From the NCBI GenBank assembly GCA_002786355.1, contig PGCO01000001.1:1-64000 (forward strand): a DNA stretch of 64,000 nucleotides, read 5' to 3'. A model generated the notes under the pieces. It ran no database searches and was not told the origin of the DNA. It saw nothing but the letters and a program-made list of their open reading frames with translations. The stretch's first letter is position 1. Each line of letters opens with the position of its first letter. Source of the DNA: Sediminibacterium sp. FEMGT703S. GTDB taxonomy: Bacteria > Bacteroidota > Bacteroidia > Chitinophagales > Chitinophagaceae. This document shows positions 46,747-54,503 of the stretch, one piece after another. The translations under genes were made by a program, and so were the position numbers.

Positions 46747-46780
46747 AACACCTTTTTTAGTAACACAAAAACTCTACCAT

Positions 46781-47335
46781 ATGCAACGCATATACATACC
46801 CGTTTTAGTAATAATAGTAACCATTGCCGCAGCTTGTAAAAAAAATAACAGTACTACTAATGACCCTAACAATGTACCAGGCCTACCACCTGCTACACAA
46901 ATTGGTGCCAACACTTTTGGCTGCTTGGTTAATGGTGTACCTTGGGTGCCACAGGGAAGTAATGGTACTAATAACTTGAGTATTGACTATGACCCTGGGT
47001 TTAATAATGGGATATTTAGTATAAGTGCACAGCGCATTTTGTCTGTAAACCAAACAACTAGTATTGGCATTGGGATAAGGGATAGTTTAAATTTTGTGAC
47101 TCCACCTAAAAAGTATATTTTAAGTCGAAATAGCTTGTTTGGAGTTTATTATCACGATTTTAATGGTTGTATGTTCGGTTATTTTGATAGTACAATTAGT
47201 AAAGAAGGTTGGCTATTAATTTCTACTTATAATAAAAATAATGGAATTATTTCTGGAACCTTTGAGGCTACTTTGATTAAAAATGCATGCGACACGATTC
47301 GAATTACCAAAGGACGGTTCGATTTCAAATTTTAA
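46781..47335 (+). CDS. Array lipoprotein, copy 4
   Basis: The protein has 184 residues. Residues 1-83 are nearly identical to copies 1 and 2 (lipobox Cys19, A8 tract at 46838-46845). The core (AQRILSVNQTTSIGIGIRDS, then PKKYILSRNSLFGVYYHDF) is closest to that of copy 3. It ends 20 bases before the start of the 1,050-residue T9SS cargo gene, so the two are probably cotranscribed. Confidence 0.85.
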   Translation: MQRIYIPVLVIIVTIAAACKKNNSTTNDPNNVPGLPPATQIGANTFGCLVNGVPWVPQGSNGTNNLSIDYDPGFNNGIFSISAQRILSVNQTTSIGIGIRDSLNFVTPPKKYILSRNSLFGVYYHDFNGCMFGYFDSTISKEGWLLISTYNKNNGIISGTFEATLIKNACDTIRITKGRFDFKF

Positions 47336-47355
47336 AACTTTAAAACAATTCAAAA

Positions 47356-50300
47356 ATGAATAAAATTATTACAGCTACCCTATGGGTAGCACTAGCTACT
47401 GCTTTGCCTGATATATGCAAAGCACAAGACACAAGCACCATAGACAAATTGCTTACTTATACAATAGCACCTTTAGATAAAAGCCAAGTAACTACCCAAT
47501 ACTTAGCAGAAAAAGGTACTATTTTTTGGGGTATGAACACGTTTAACGGCACACTAACTGATGACAATGTATTTGTAACCAACCTGTGGCGCATGATGTA
47601 TGTGCAACTACAACAAAGCTATGTAGGCAGCGGTACTAACTCTTTACCCGATATTATTACTGTAAATAATGCCTTACAAAACAATACCCTACTTAATCAA
47701 CCCACACCTGTGCCTTTACTCATTGGGCAGTACAATAGTATTGATGATAATGCAGCTAATAATGGCTTACTAACCTACAATAGCTACACTAGGCAACTGA
47801 ACGATGTACCCAACCGCCCAAGCAGTCCCTACCTTACCAAAAACTTATTTGCCGCCTGCCCTACAGAAAATAAAAATATTACGGGTGTTGCCAACATAAT
47901 AGTAAAAAGCAGTTTAAATTACAACAATACAGGGCTTGGTTTAAGCAGCGTACAAATAGACTTTGCTAATGGGCAGGGTTTTGTAACCATTCCTTTAGAT
48001 GTAGCGGTAAGTGCTGCTTATGCTGATACGGGTTATTACCGTTGGACGATTAAGGCAACCCTTAGCAACAATACCGTATTGCAGTGCTATGCAGATTATT
48101 ACGTGGTACATATACCACCACCTACCAACAATATCACCACTTATAGCTATAATCCTGGCGGTGTAAATGGGCCTACCATACCTACTTGGGGTATTATTGC
48201 TGCCATACCAAATGTACACAGTGGCGGTACCATACATATTGTATATAGTAATAAAAACCGCACCAATACCTTACGCAAGCCCTTAATTGTGGTAGAAAAT
48301 ATGGATGCCTACAACTTAGCCCCACAAGTACAAGCAAGACCTTTTGGAATAGAAAATTTTATTAACGCTCTAGATGAACCTCGCAATCAATATGATTTCA
48401 ATTCCCAACTAGACGATGTAGCAGGTTACGATTTAGTGTTCATTAATTTTAACGATGGTATGGATGGCATAGTACGCAATGCAGCCGTAGTGCAAGAAGC
48501 CATCAACAGGGTTAATACCAATAAAGTACCAGATGACAGAAGTGGTAATATCATACAACAAAATGTAGTATTAGGCATGGGTACAGGTGGCTTAAATGCA
48601 CGGTATGCCTTAGCCAATATGGCCAAAAACTTTAATGGTAGTAATACACGGTTGCTCATTACACACGATGCACCCCATCGTGGGCAGAATATAGCTGTGG
48701 GCTTACAGTATTTGGTAAAGTTTATCAATAAAAGCACAGCTTACTCTTACAATTTAGGCGATGTATTCCCTGAACATGGGCAAACCTTAACTTATTTTAA
48801 ATCGAAAGTGTGTAAAGATGTGTTAATCTACCAAACCTCTGAAAATGATAATAGTGTGGCAGTAAATAGCTTTATAGAAAATATGTACCAACCTATGGTA
48901 ACATTTGCAAACAATACCCAACCTTACCAATTCATAGCTACTAGTTTAGGCAATGAGTGTGCTCGACCATTATTCGAAGCAGGAAGAAAGTTTATGGATT
49001 TTGGTTCTCAACTAGCAAGTGGCGTTAAACTTAAAGCAACACTTAGTTTATTTATTGGAAGAAGTCGTCGTTTCGAAATAAATTTGTTTTCAATTCCTCT
49101 TTCTGAATTAAAATATCAAACAGTTGTTTTTGCCCGTTCTATTCCCAATCAAAATGATCCTGCAAGGTTAATAACCGCCTTCACTTATCTTTCTAAGTTA
49201 ACATTAGTGGGAGGCTTGGTAAATGTTTCTAAAAATGGTGTAGATGAGGTTGCATACGCAAGTAATAATTTATTACCGATTGATGGTGTACCAGGTTCAT
49301 TTCATACTCTAATGGATTTTACAGAAATACGAAAATTTCAGAATAGCTTTGGTAATTTTTATTTTTCGTATGATGATTATATAACTACTTTGTTTAAAAT
49401 TCCTGCTAAATTTTTTTTAGCAGAATTCAGCCTATATGGCTTTTTTAAATCATCAATGTATAATTCTGAAATTTTTAACACCAATTATACTTCATTGCCC
49501 GTGGGCAGTGCATTAGATGTAAGTCCTTTTAATACAAACACATTTACCCAAAAATATGTAAATGGTACAAACCAAAACTACCCGAGTAAAAGCAATAATT
49601 TCATTGCTCAAGAAACTGTTACAAGTCAAAGTCTATATAACAATGCCAGTATGCGTTTCACAGCACGTAATGCTCGATTTTTATTTAATGAAATGGAGAA
49701 TCTTGCAAACACAGAAAATTGTTCTAACGAATGTTCTAACCCATATCTTATTACAGGAGAAAGTATCATTTGTTCTAATGGGTCATATTTTATCCAAGGT
49801 ATTCCGAGAGGTGCAAATGTTATTTGGTCAGCATCACCATCAGGTATTGTAAGTATAACTGCTAATGGCCCATCAGCATCTTTAACAAAAATTAGTGATG
49901 GAGTTATCACACTTACGGCAACAATAAGTAACGCTTGTACAGTAGGTAATACTAGTATAAGTAAGGTTGTAGTAATCGGCACACCAGTTCCAGAGGGCAT
50001 CTATGGTCCAAATTATGATTTGTGTTATAATGGAAGAGCGTCAGAATCTGAATATTTTTCTGTTCCTAATTCAACAAATCTATTGACATATTTTTGGCAA
50101 ATAAATGGTGTAGGATCTGATATTGGACCTGGAATTTTAGTTAATCCTTTTAGATGGGGTATTGGAATGCATGAAATAAAAGTTAGAAGTTATTCAGCTA
50201 CTTGTGGTTATAGTGCTTGGTACATAAGTTCATTTAATGTGATTGATTGCAACAACTTTAGAATGTTTTCAGCCTCACCAAATCCAACCACTGGAGATGT

Positions 50301-50508
50301 GCAAATTGAAAATACAAGTACAGATAAATCTAGTGTAATTAAAGAAATACAGGTAACTGATAAATATGGTAATTTAAAAAGACAGTTTAAAGTATTTGGA
50401 AGTCCTAAAAAATATAATATCAGTATCAGAGAATTACCAGCTGATGTATACATCATACGAATTTATGATGGTAAAACTTGGATAAGTAGAAAAGTCTTCA
50501 AAAACTAA
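47356..50508 (+). CDS. Large secreted protein with lipase-like fold and T9SS sorting domain
   Basis: The protein has 1,050 residues with a signal peptide (ending ICKAQ). The middle (about 280-480) has an alpha/beta hydrolase pattern: RKPLIVVENMDAYN, QNVVLGMGTGGLNARYALA and LLITHDAPHRGQNIA. The nucleophile elbow that should read GxSxGG is GMGTGG (407-412), so the catalytic serine is replaced. A PKD/Ig-like region follows (about 810-900). The C-terminal 80 residues (FSASPNPTTGDVQIEN to KVFKN) are a type A T9SS sorting signal, so it is exported through the machinery that includes SprA. Role unknown. Confidence 0.82.
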   Translation: MNKIITATLWVALATALPDICKAQDTSTIDKLLTYTIAPLDKSQVTTQYLAEKGTIFWGMNTFNGTLTDDNVFVTNLWRMMYVQLQQSYVGSGTNSLPDIITVNNALQNNTLLNQPTPVPLLIGQYNSIDDNAANNGLLTYNSYTRQLNDVPNRPSSPYLTKNLFAACPTENKNITGVANIIVKSSLNYNNTGLGLSSVQIDFANGQGFVTIPLDVAVSAAYADTGYYRWTIKATLSNNTVLQCYADYYVVHIPPPTNNITTYSYNPGGVNGPTIPTWGIIAAIPNVHSGGTIHIVYSNKNRTNTLRKPLIVVENMDAYNLAPQVQARPFGIENFINALDEPRNQYDFNSQLDDVAGYDLVFINFNDGMDGIVRNAAVVQEAINRVNTNKVPDDRSGNIIQQNVVLGMGTGGLNARYALANMAKNFNGSNTRLLITHDAPHRGQNIAVGLQYLVKFINKSTAYSYNLGDVFPEHGQTLTYFKSKVCKDVLIYQTSENDNSVAVNSFIENMYQPMVTFANNTQPYQFIATSLGNECARPLFEAGRKFMDFGSQLASGVKLKATLSLFIGRSRRFEINLFSIPLSELKYQTVVFARSIPNQNDPARLITAFTYLSKLTLVGGLVNVSKNGVDEVAYASNNLLPIDGVPGSFHTLMDFTEIRKFQNSFGNFYFSYDDYITTLFKIPAKFFLAEFSLYGFFKSSMYNSEIFNTNYTSLPVGSALDVSPFNTNTFTQKYVNGTNQNYPSKSNNFIAQETVTSQSLYNNASMRFTARNARFLFNEMENLANTENCSNECSNPYLITGESIICSNGSYFIQGIPRGANVIWSASPSGIVSITANGPSASLTKISDGVITLTATISNACTVGNTSISKVVVIGTPVPEGIYGPNYDLCYNGRASESEYFSVPNSTNLLTYFWQINGVGSDIGPGILVNPFRWGIGMHEIKVRSYSATCGYSAWYISSFNVIDCNNFRMFSASPNPTTGDVQIENTSTDKSSVIKEIQVTDKYGNLKRQFKVFGSPKKYNISIRELPADVYIIRIYDGKTWISRKVFKN

Positions 50509-50613
50509 ATTCTTCCTGTTTAATCAATGACAAAGTTGTTTTGAACTCTTTACTTTAAAGGATTCACGTCACTGCGCTCCGTCAATTAGGATTAGCTCAC
50601 TTCGTTCGCAGAT

Positions 50614-50655
50614 CACAATAGGATTCACGTCGTTTCACTCCGTGATCCTATTGTG
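50614..50655. repeat. Imperfect inverted repeat downstream of the T9SS cargo gene
   Basis: CACAATAGGATTCACG (50614-50629) pairs with CGTGATCCTATTGTG (50641-50655) with one bulged T. Part of the left arm (AGGATTCACGTC) is also present as a direct repeat at about 50560-50571. It may act as the cargo gene's terminator or be a small dispersed repeat. Confidence 0.6.
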
Positions 50656-50665
50656 GGGGGTACTA

Positions 50666-50785
50666 AAACAAAATGAGCCTGAGCGCGAAGCGCTCTTTGG
50701 TTTTTATGCGCTCTCGTTTATGAGCGTAAACGCTCAACACTCGCGCACAAAAAAACCCCGGCTATTGCCGAGGCTCATTTTGTTT
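50666..50785. repeat. Long nested inverted repeat between the cargo gene and tRNA-Pro
   Basis: The outer arms AAACAAAATGAGCCT (50666-50680) and AGGCTCATTTTGTTT (50771-50785) are perfect over 15 bp. Inside lie three further hairpins: GAGCG/CGCTC (50681-50695), TGAGCG/CGCTCA (50721-50736) and the terminator stem at 50756-50773. The whole could form a multi-branched structure on either strand. Confidence 0.7.
50749..50773 (-). terminator. Intrinsic terminator of the tRNA transcript
   Basis: On the minus strand CCTCGGC (50773-50767) pairs with GCCGGGG (50762-50756) with one G-T pair and is followed by seven T residues. It lies 15 bases beyond the 3' end of tRNA-Pro. Confidence 0.8.
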
Positions 50786-50787
50786 CG

Positions 50788-50861
50788 TCGGGAAGACAGG
50801 ATTCGAACCTGCGACCCCCTGGTCCCAAACCAGGTGCGCTACCGGCCTGCGCTACTTCCCG
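50788..50861 (-). tRNA. tRNA-Pro (anticodon TGG)
   Basis: The 74-base sequence folds as a normal cloverleaf: acceptor CGGGAAG with CTTCCCG and discriminator A, D arm GCGC/GCGC with AGGCCGGTA loop, anticodon stem CCTGG/CCAGG around TTTGGGA (TGG), and T arm with GTTCGAAT-type loop (GGTTCGAATCC). CCA is not encoded. It follows tRNA-Ser on the same strand and probably shares its promoter. Confidence 0.96.
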
Positions 50862-50936
50862 AGACTTTGTTATCCTGATTTTCGCCGGAGAAAATCATTC
50901 TTGAGTTTGCTAGCAGATTAGTTTTAAATTAATCTG

Positions 50937-51025
50937 CGGTGAGGGCGGGATTCGAACCCGCGGTACAGTTTAACCCGTACGGCAGTTTAGCAAACTACTG
51001 ATTTCAGCCACTCATCCACCTCACC
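50937..51025 (-). tRNA. tRNA-Ser (anticodon GCT)
   Basis: The 89-base gene has acceptor GGTGAGG/CCTCACC and discriminator G, an anticodon arm GTAGT-TTGCTAA-ACTGC (GCT), a long variable arm (GTACGGGTTAAACTGTAC region) as in class II tRNAs, and the T loop GGTTCGAATCC. A hairpin (50913-50937, arms GCAGATTA/TAATCTGC) follows directly at its 3' end and may help processing. Confidence 0.96.
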
Positions 51026-51052
51026 GTCCTTACTCCTTTTGGGAGAGGGCTG

Positions 51053-51084
51053 CAAAAATAAGTTTCCTAAGCTTAACTGCCAAA
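51053..51084 (-). promoter_or_regulatory. Promoter of the tRNA-Ser/tRNA-Pro unit
   Basis: On the minus strand TTTG (51081-51084), a 20-base spacer and TATTTTTG (51053-51060) match the Bacteroidota promoter. The tRNA-Ser 5' end is 28 bases downstream. Confidence 0.7.
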
Positions 51085-51112
51085 AAATGATGCAAAAATT
51101 CATAAAATAAAA

Positions 51113-51137
51113 CATCCTGTCTACAAGAGACAGGATG
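51113..51137 (-). terminator. Intrinsic terminator after dnaA
   Basis: CATCCTGTCT (51113-51122) pairs perfectly with AGACAGGATG (51128-51137) around a 5-base loop. On the minus strand it is followed by a T-rich tract (TTTTATTTTATG), so it terminates the dnaA transcript. Confidence 0.85.
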
Positions 51138-51168
51138 CACAATATTTTGAGACCAAGAAAAAATCAAA

Positions 51169-52602
51169 TTACATAGCAGCTAACTGCACTTTCTGCGTCA
51201 ATTCCATTACGTTTTCTCTGAATATAGAATCCGTATCCATTAAGTCTTTCACGGTTTGACAAGAGTGAATCACCGTAGTATGATCTCTACCGCCAAAATG
51301 CTCTCCAATCGTTTTTAAAGAGTTTTTGGTAAAAGCTTTGGCCAAGTACATGGTAATTTGACGAGCCTGAACAATCTCTCTTTTACGGGTTTTATGCAAC
51401 AAGCGATCGTAAGGAACATCAAAATATTCGCAGACCATTTTTTGAATGGCATCAATGGTAATTTCTTTGCTACTTGTTTTTACAAAGTTTCTCAATACTT
51501 TCTTAGCCAACTCTACATCAATTTCTTTCTTGTTTAAAGAAGATTGTGCCAACAAAGAAATTAAAGCGCCTTCTAATTCACGCACATTTGTATTGATATT
51601 ATATGCAACGTACTTGATTACCTCTTTAGGCATATCAAGGCCATCATTCTTCATTTTCTTTTCTAAAATCTCAATCCTTGTTTCGTAGTCGGGCACTTGC
51701 AAGTCTGCACTTAATCCCCATCTGAACCTACTCAACAACCGTTCTTGCATTCCATCTAAATCCTTAGGTGCTTTATCTGAAGTTAATACCAATTGCTTAC
51801 CGCTTTGGTGCAAATGATTAAAAATGGCAAAGAAAGCGTCTTGGCTTTTTTCTGCTCTGCTAAAAAACTGTACATCGTCAATAATCAAGACATCAATCAA
51901 TTGGTAAAAATGAATAAAGTCGTTGATTGCATTATTACGACTATGGTCTACAAACTGGTTGATGAATTTTTCGCTACTCACATATAACACCACTTTAGAA
52001 GGGTGCATTCTTTTAACATCATTTCCAATGGCTTGGGCTAAGTGTGTTTTTCCCAATCCTACACCACCATAAATAACCAAGGGATTAAATGAATTTGCTC
52101 CTGGCTTTTCTGCTACGGTTTTACCAGCTCTGCGGGCAACCCTATTACAATCTCCTTCAATAAAAGAATCAAAAATATATCCATGATTCAATTGAGGGTC
52201 AATCTGCATTTTCTTTAACCCTGGAATAACAAATGGATTTTTAACTGGATTATCAATCACCAATGGAAAATTCATTTCATTGTTGTTGATTGATTTTGGA
52301 CCACGTGCAGGAATGTCAACTGATCCATTTCTGCTATTGGTATTGCCACTATCAACCATAATGCGGTATTCTAGTCTAGCATCTTTTCCTAATTCACGTT
52401 TAAGTGTCTTAGCCAATAAAGTAACATAGTGCTCTTCTAAGTATTCATAAAAAAATTGAGAAGGAACTTGTATCATTAATACATTCCCTTTTAATTCAAC
52501 AGGTGTAATTGGTTCAAACCATGTTTTAAAATGTTGCCATTCAACAATGTCTTTGATAATTTTCAAACAATTGACCCAAACATTTTCAGCGTTCTTAGCC
52601 AT
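51169..52602 (-). CDS. dnaA: Chromosomal replication initiator DnaA
   Basis: The protein has 477 residues. Domain I covers about 1-90 (WVNCLKIIKDIVEWQHFKTWFEP). The AAA+ domain contains Walker A GGVGLGKTHLAQ, Walker B LIIDDVQF and the sensor region SRFRWGLSADLQ. Domain IV ends with the DnaA-box recognition motif GGRDHTTVIHSCQTV. DnaA loads the replicative helicase at oriC. The gene is single, with its terminator downstream and one DnaA-box-like sequence upstream at 52676. No dnaN or recF lies next to it, as is common in Bacteroidota. Confidence 0.97.
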   Translation of the reverse strand: MAKNAENVWVNCLKIIKDIVEWQHFKTWFEPITPVELKGNVLMIQVPSQFFYEYLEEHYVTLLAKTLKRELGKDARLEYRIMVDSGNTNSRNGSVDIPARGPKSINNNEMNFPLVIDNPVKNPFVIPGLKKMQIDPQLNHGYIFDSFIEGDCNRVARRAGKTVAEKPGANSFNPLVIYGGVGLGKTHLAQAIGNDVKRMHPSKVVLYVSSEKFINQFVDHSRNNAINDFIHFYQLIDVLIIDDVQFFSRAEKSQDAFFAIFNHLHQSGKQLVLTSDKAPKDLDGMQERLLSRFRWGLSADLQVPDYETRIEILEKKMKNDGLDMPKEVIKYVAYNINTNVRELEGALISLLAQSSLNKKEIDVELAKKVLRNFVKTSSKEITIDAIQKMVCEYFDVPYDRLLHKTRKREIVQARQITMYLAKAFTKNSLKTIGEHFGGRDHTTVIHSCQTVKDLMDTDSIFRENVMELTQKVQLAAM

Positions 52603-52675
52603 ACAAAAAGGTGAACAATTTTATATAATCAGTTAAGTTAATTCTCTTGCTACAAGTTATCTTATTTTCCCCATA

Positions 52676-52684
52676 TGTGGATAT
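52676..52684 (+). promoter_or_regulatory. DnaA-box-like sequence upstream of dnaA
   Basis: TGTGGATAT resembles the reverse complement of the DnaA box TTATNCACA with one mismatch, 74 bases upstream of the dnaA start. A lone box suits autoregulation better than an origin. Confidence 0.3.
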
Positions 52685-52743
52685 GTTTAGAAAATAAAAT
52701 AGGGATGCGAATATGTAGACTTTATGTTGAAAAAAAAATTTTT

Positions 52744-53682
52744 TTATTCGTTAGGTTTTCTCATCACTACCACAGTATGGGCTTTTGGCGATTTTTTTCT
52801 TTTTGTTTCCGAAAAATTGTAATCCAAACGGCCCATTTGGATGCCTCCCCAGCCCATTTGATTCACCAAAATATCCCCACCATCCTTGTTTTTATATTTT
52901 CTTGGCTGATCAAAAAAGCGGTGAGTATGCCCCCCAATGATCAAGTCGATGTTGCGGCTCTCTTTCGCCAACACTTCATCACTCACTTTATTGTCTCCAT
53001 ATTTATCTCCTAAATGAGACAAACAAATGATTAAATCACATTTTTTTTGACGCAAAATTTCAGCAGTTTCATTTGCAGCAACAATTGGGTCTTTATACAC
53101 CGTATTGCCATATAAATTTTTAGGGACTAATCCTTCTAATTCAATACCTACTCCTAAAATTCCGATACGCTGTTTTCCTTTTTGAATAATCGTATAAGGT
53201 TTATAATTGTACTCCATAGGAGTGTTTGCAAAATCATAGTTACTGATCACCACAGGAAATCGAGCATGTTGCAATTGATTCGCAAAATTTTCGATACCTG
53301 CATCAAAGTCATGATTACCCATGGTAACGGCATCATAGCCCATTTTACTCATGGCTTTAATTTCAGGTTCGCCCTTATATAAATTGAAATAAGGAGTTCC
53401 TTGAAAAATATCTCCTGCATCTAATAAAATCGTATGGGGATTTTCTTGGCGAATCTGTTGAATTAGTGAAGCTCTTGCAGCTACTCCACCCAATCCCTGA
53501 TTCCTGCTTCCATCCATTGGAAATGGCTCTAACCTACTATGCACATCATTGGTATGCAAAATGGTTAACTGTGTTTCCTCAGGAATAGATTGTGTATTCA
53601 ACACAGACGCTCCAACTACTGAGCTGGATAAAACAGCAGATCCTGCCAATGCTGTTTGTTTGATAAAATGTCTTCTATTCAT
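52744..53682 (-). CDS. Exported metallophosphoesterase (5'-nucleotidase catalytic domain)
   Basis: The protein has 312 residues. The N-terminus MNRRHFIKQTALAGSAVLSSS has an RR-x-F-[IL]-K pattern of a Tat signal. Metal-ligand motifs of the UshA/5'-nucleotidase family are in order: HTNDVHSRL, DAGDIFQGTP, GNHDFDAG, ICLSHLGD and GGHTHRFF. The family's C-terminal substrate domain is not in this protein but is encoded by the preceding gene, with which it overlaps by eight bases. Together they could form a two-subunit nucleotidase that hydrolyses nucleotides or UDP-sugars. Confidence 0.9.
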   Translation of the reverse strand: MNRRHFIKQTALAGSAVLSSSVVGASVLNTQSIPEETQLTILHTNDVHSRLEPFPMDGSRNQGLGGVAARASLIQQIRQENPHTILLDAGDIFQGTPYFNLYKGEPEIKAMSKMGYDAVTMGNHDFDAGIENFANQLQHARFPVVISNYDFANTPMEYNYKPYTIIQKGKQRIGILGVGIELEGLVPKNLYGNTVYKDPIVAANETAEILRQKKCDLIICLSHLGDKYGDNKVSDEVLAKESRNIDLIIGGHTHRFFDQPRKYKNKDGGDILVNQMGWGGIQMGRLDYNFSETKRKKSPKAHTVVVMRKPNE

Positions 53683-54424
53683 TGCTGCTACTTGTTACTC
53701 TGTTTTCAATTTTTGCATCTACTGGTTTTCCGCTAGCGGTAATTAATTGGATATATTCCAATAAAGCGTCTCTAATCAGATACCCTTTGTTCTGAAAAGG
53801 AAATACTTTTAACATAGCGGCATCGCTCCCACCCTGTGCTATATAATCAGAATTGGCTGTGATATACGTTGCATTACGATCAAGCGGTTTACCATTGATG
53901 ATAATATCCACTGCTTGCTTATTTTTAATTTTAAAAGAAGAACCCTTAGAAATAGGCCATCCACCATCTGCAGCAATATGATTGAGTAAAGCTTCTAATA
54001 CTGAACCTTTTAATTCTTGCACTACTAGTAAATTATCAAATGGCATTAATTCGTAAACATTGCCAATAGTAATATTTCCTTTATTGATACTCGCTCTAAT
54101 TCCTCCTTGATTCATAAATGCAATATCGATTGGCATACCAAATTTTTTGGCCCCCATTTCTAACATACAATCTGCCATAAAATTCCCCAAACCACTTTCA
54201 GGCAATCGCTTAGTCATAGTAGCAGGTGTAAAACCAATCACTTTATTCATGGTCCTATTCACTTCTAGTGAGTAAGGCTGAACTAAATTTAGCAATGCGG
54301 TATCTGCTGCTAGTTTAGGAGAAACTGCATAACCAGCATAACTCACAGACTTTGGAACCTGAACTGTACTACAGGATAAGACTAAAAATATAAGGCAGGA
54401 ATAAACAAATGAAATTACTCTCAT
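53675..54424 (-). CDS. 5'-nucleotidase C-terminal domain lipoprotein
   Basis: The protein has 249 residues. The N-terminus MRVISFVYSCLIFLVLSCST has a lipobox ending at Cys18. The rest is the 5'-nucleotidase C-terminal domain: ESGLGNFMADCML, AFMNQGGIRASI, MPFDNLLVVQELKGSVLEALL and the C-terminal TANSDYIAQGGSDA. This domain normally binds the nucleoside base in UshA-like enzymes. It is the first gene of the pair with the catalytic-domain gene (8-base overlap). Confidence 0.9.
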   Translation of the reverse strand: MRVISFVYSCLIFLVLSCSTVQVPKSVSYAGYAVSPKLAADTALLNLVQPYSLEVNRTMNKVIGFTPATMTKRLPESGLGNFMADCMLEMGAKKFGMPIDIAFMNQGGIRASINKGNITIGNVYELMPFDNLLVVQELKGSVLEALLNHIAADGGWPISKGSSFKIKNKQAVDIIINGKPLDRNATYITANSDYIAQGGSDAAMLKVFPFQNKGYLIRDALLEYIQLITASGKPVDAKIENRVTSSSNE

Positions 54425-54477
54425 GAATAGATATTGAATGAAGAGAAAGGTACAATAATATTTGGAAAATTAAAACC

Positions 54478-54485
54478 TACTTTTG
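54478..54485 (+). promoter_or_regulatory. Candidate -7 element for the DUF3127 gene
   Basis: TACTTTTG matches TAnnTTTG and ends 18 bases before the ATG at 54504. A TTTG at the usual -33 distance is not seen. Confidence 0.4.
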
Positions 54486-54503
54486 TAATAAATAAATACC
54501 AGT

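Larger units (their letters stand above)
44696..47335 (+). repeat. Four-unit tandem array of lipoprotein genes with conserved flanks
   Basis: Four units of 652-659 bases follow head to tail (start codons 44813, 45465, 46124, 46781). Each has a spacer of about 105-115 bases, a conserved leader frame and hairpin, a nearly identical 5' coding part (about 240 bases; copies 1, 2 and 4 differ by only a few bases there), a divergent core of about 250 bases and a conserved last eight codons. Such near-identity of flanks with variable cores points to recent duplication or gene conversion. Confidence 0.9.

Noticed and set aside
52603..52743. Replication origin next to dnaA
   Set aside because: Only one imperfect DnaA box is visible and there is no box cluster or unwinding element; a Z-curve or GC-skew calculation on the whole chromosome would be needed.
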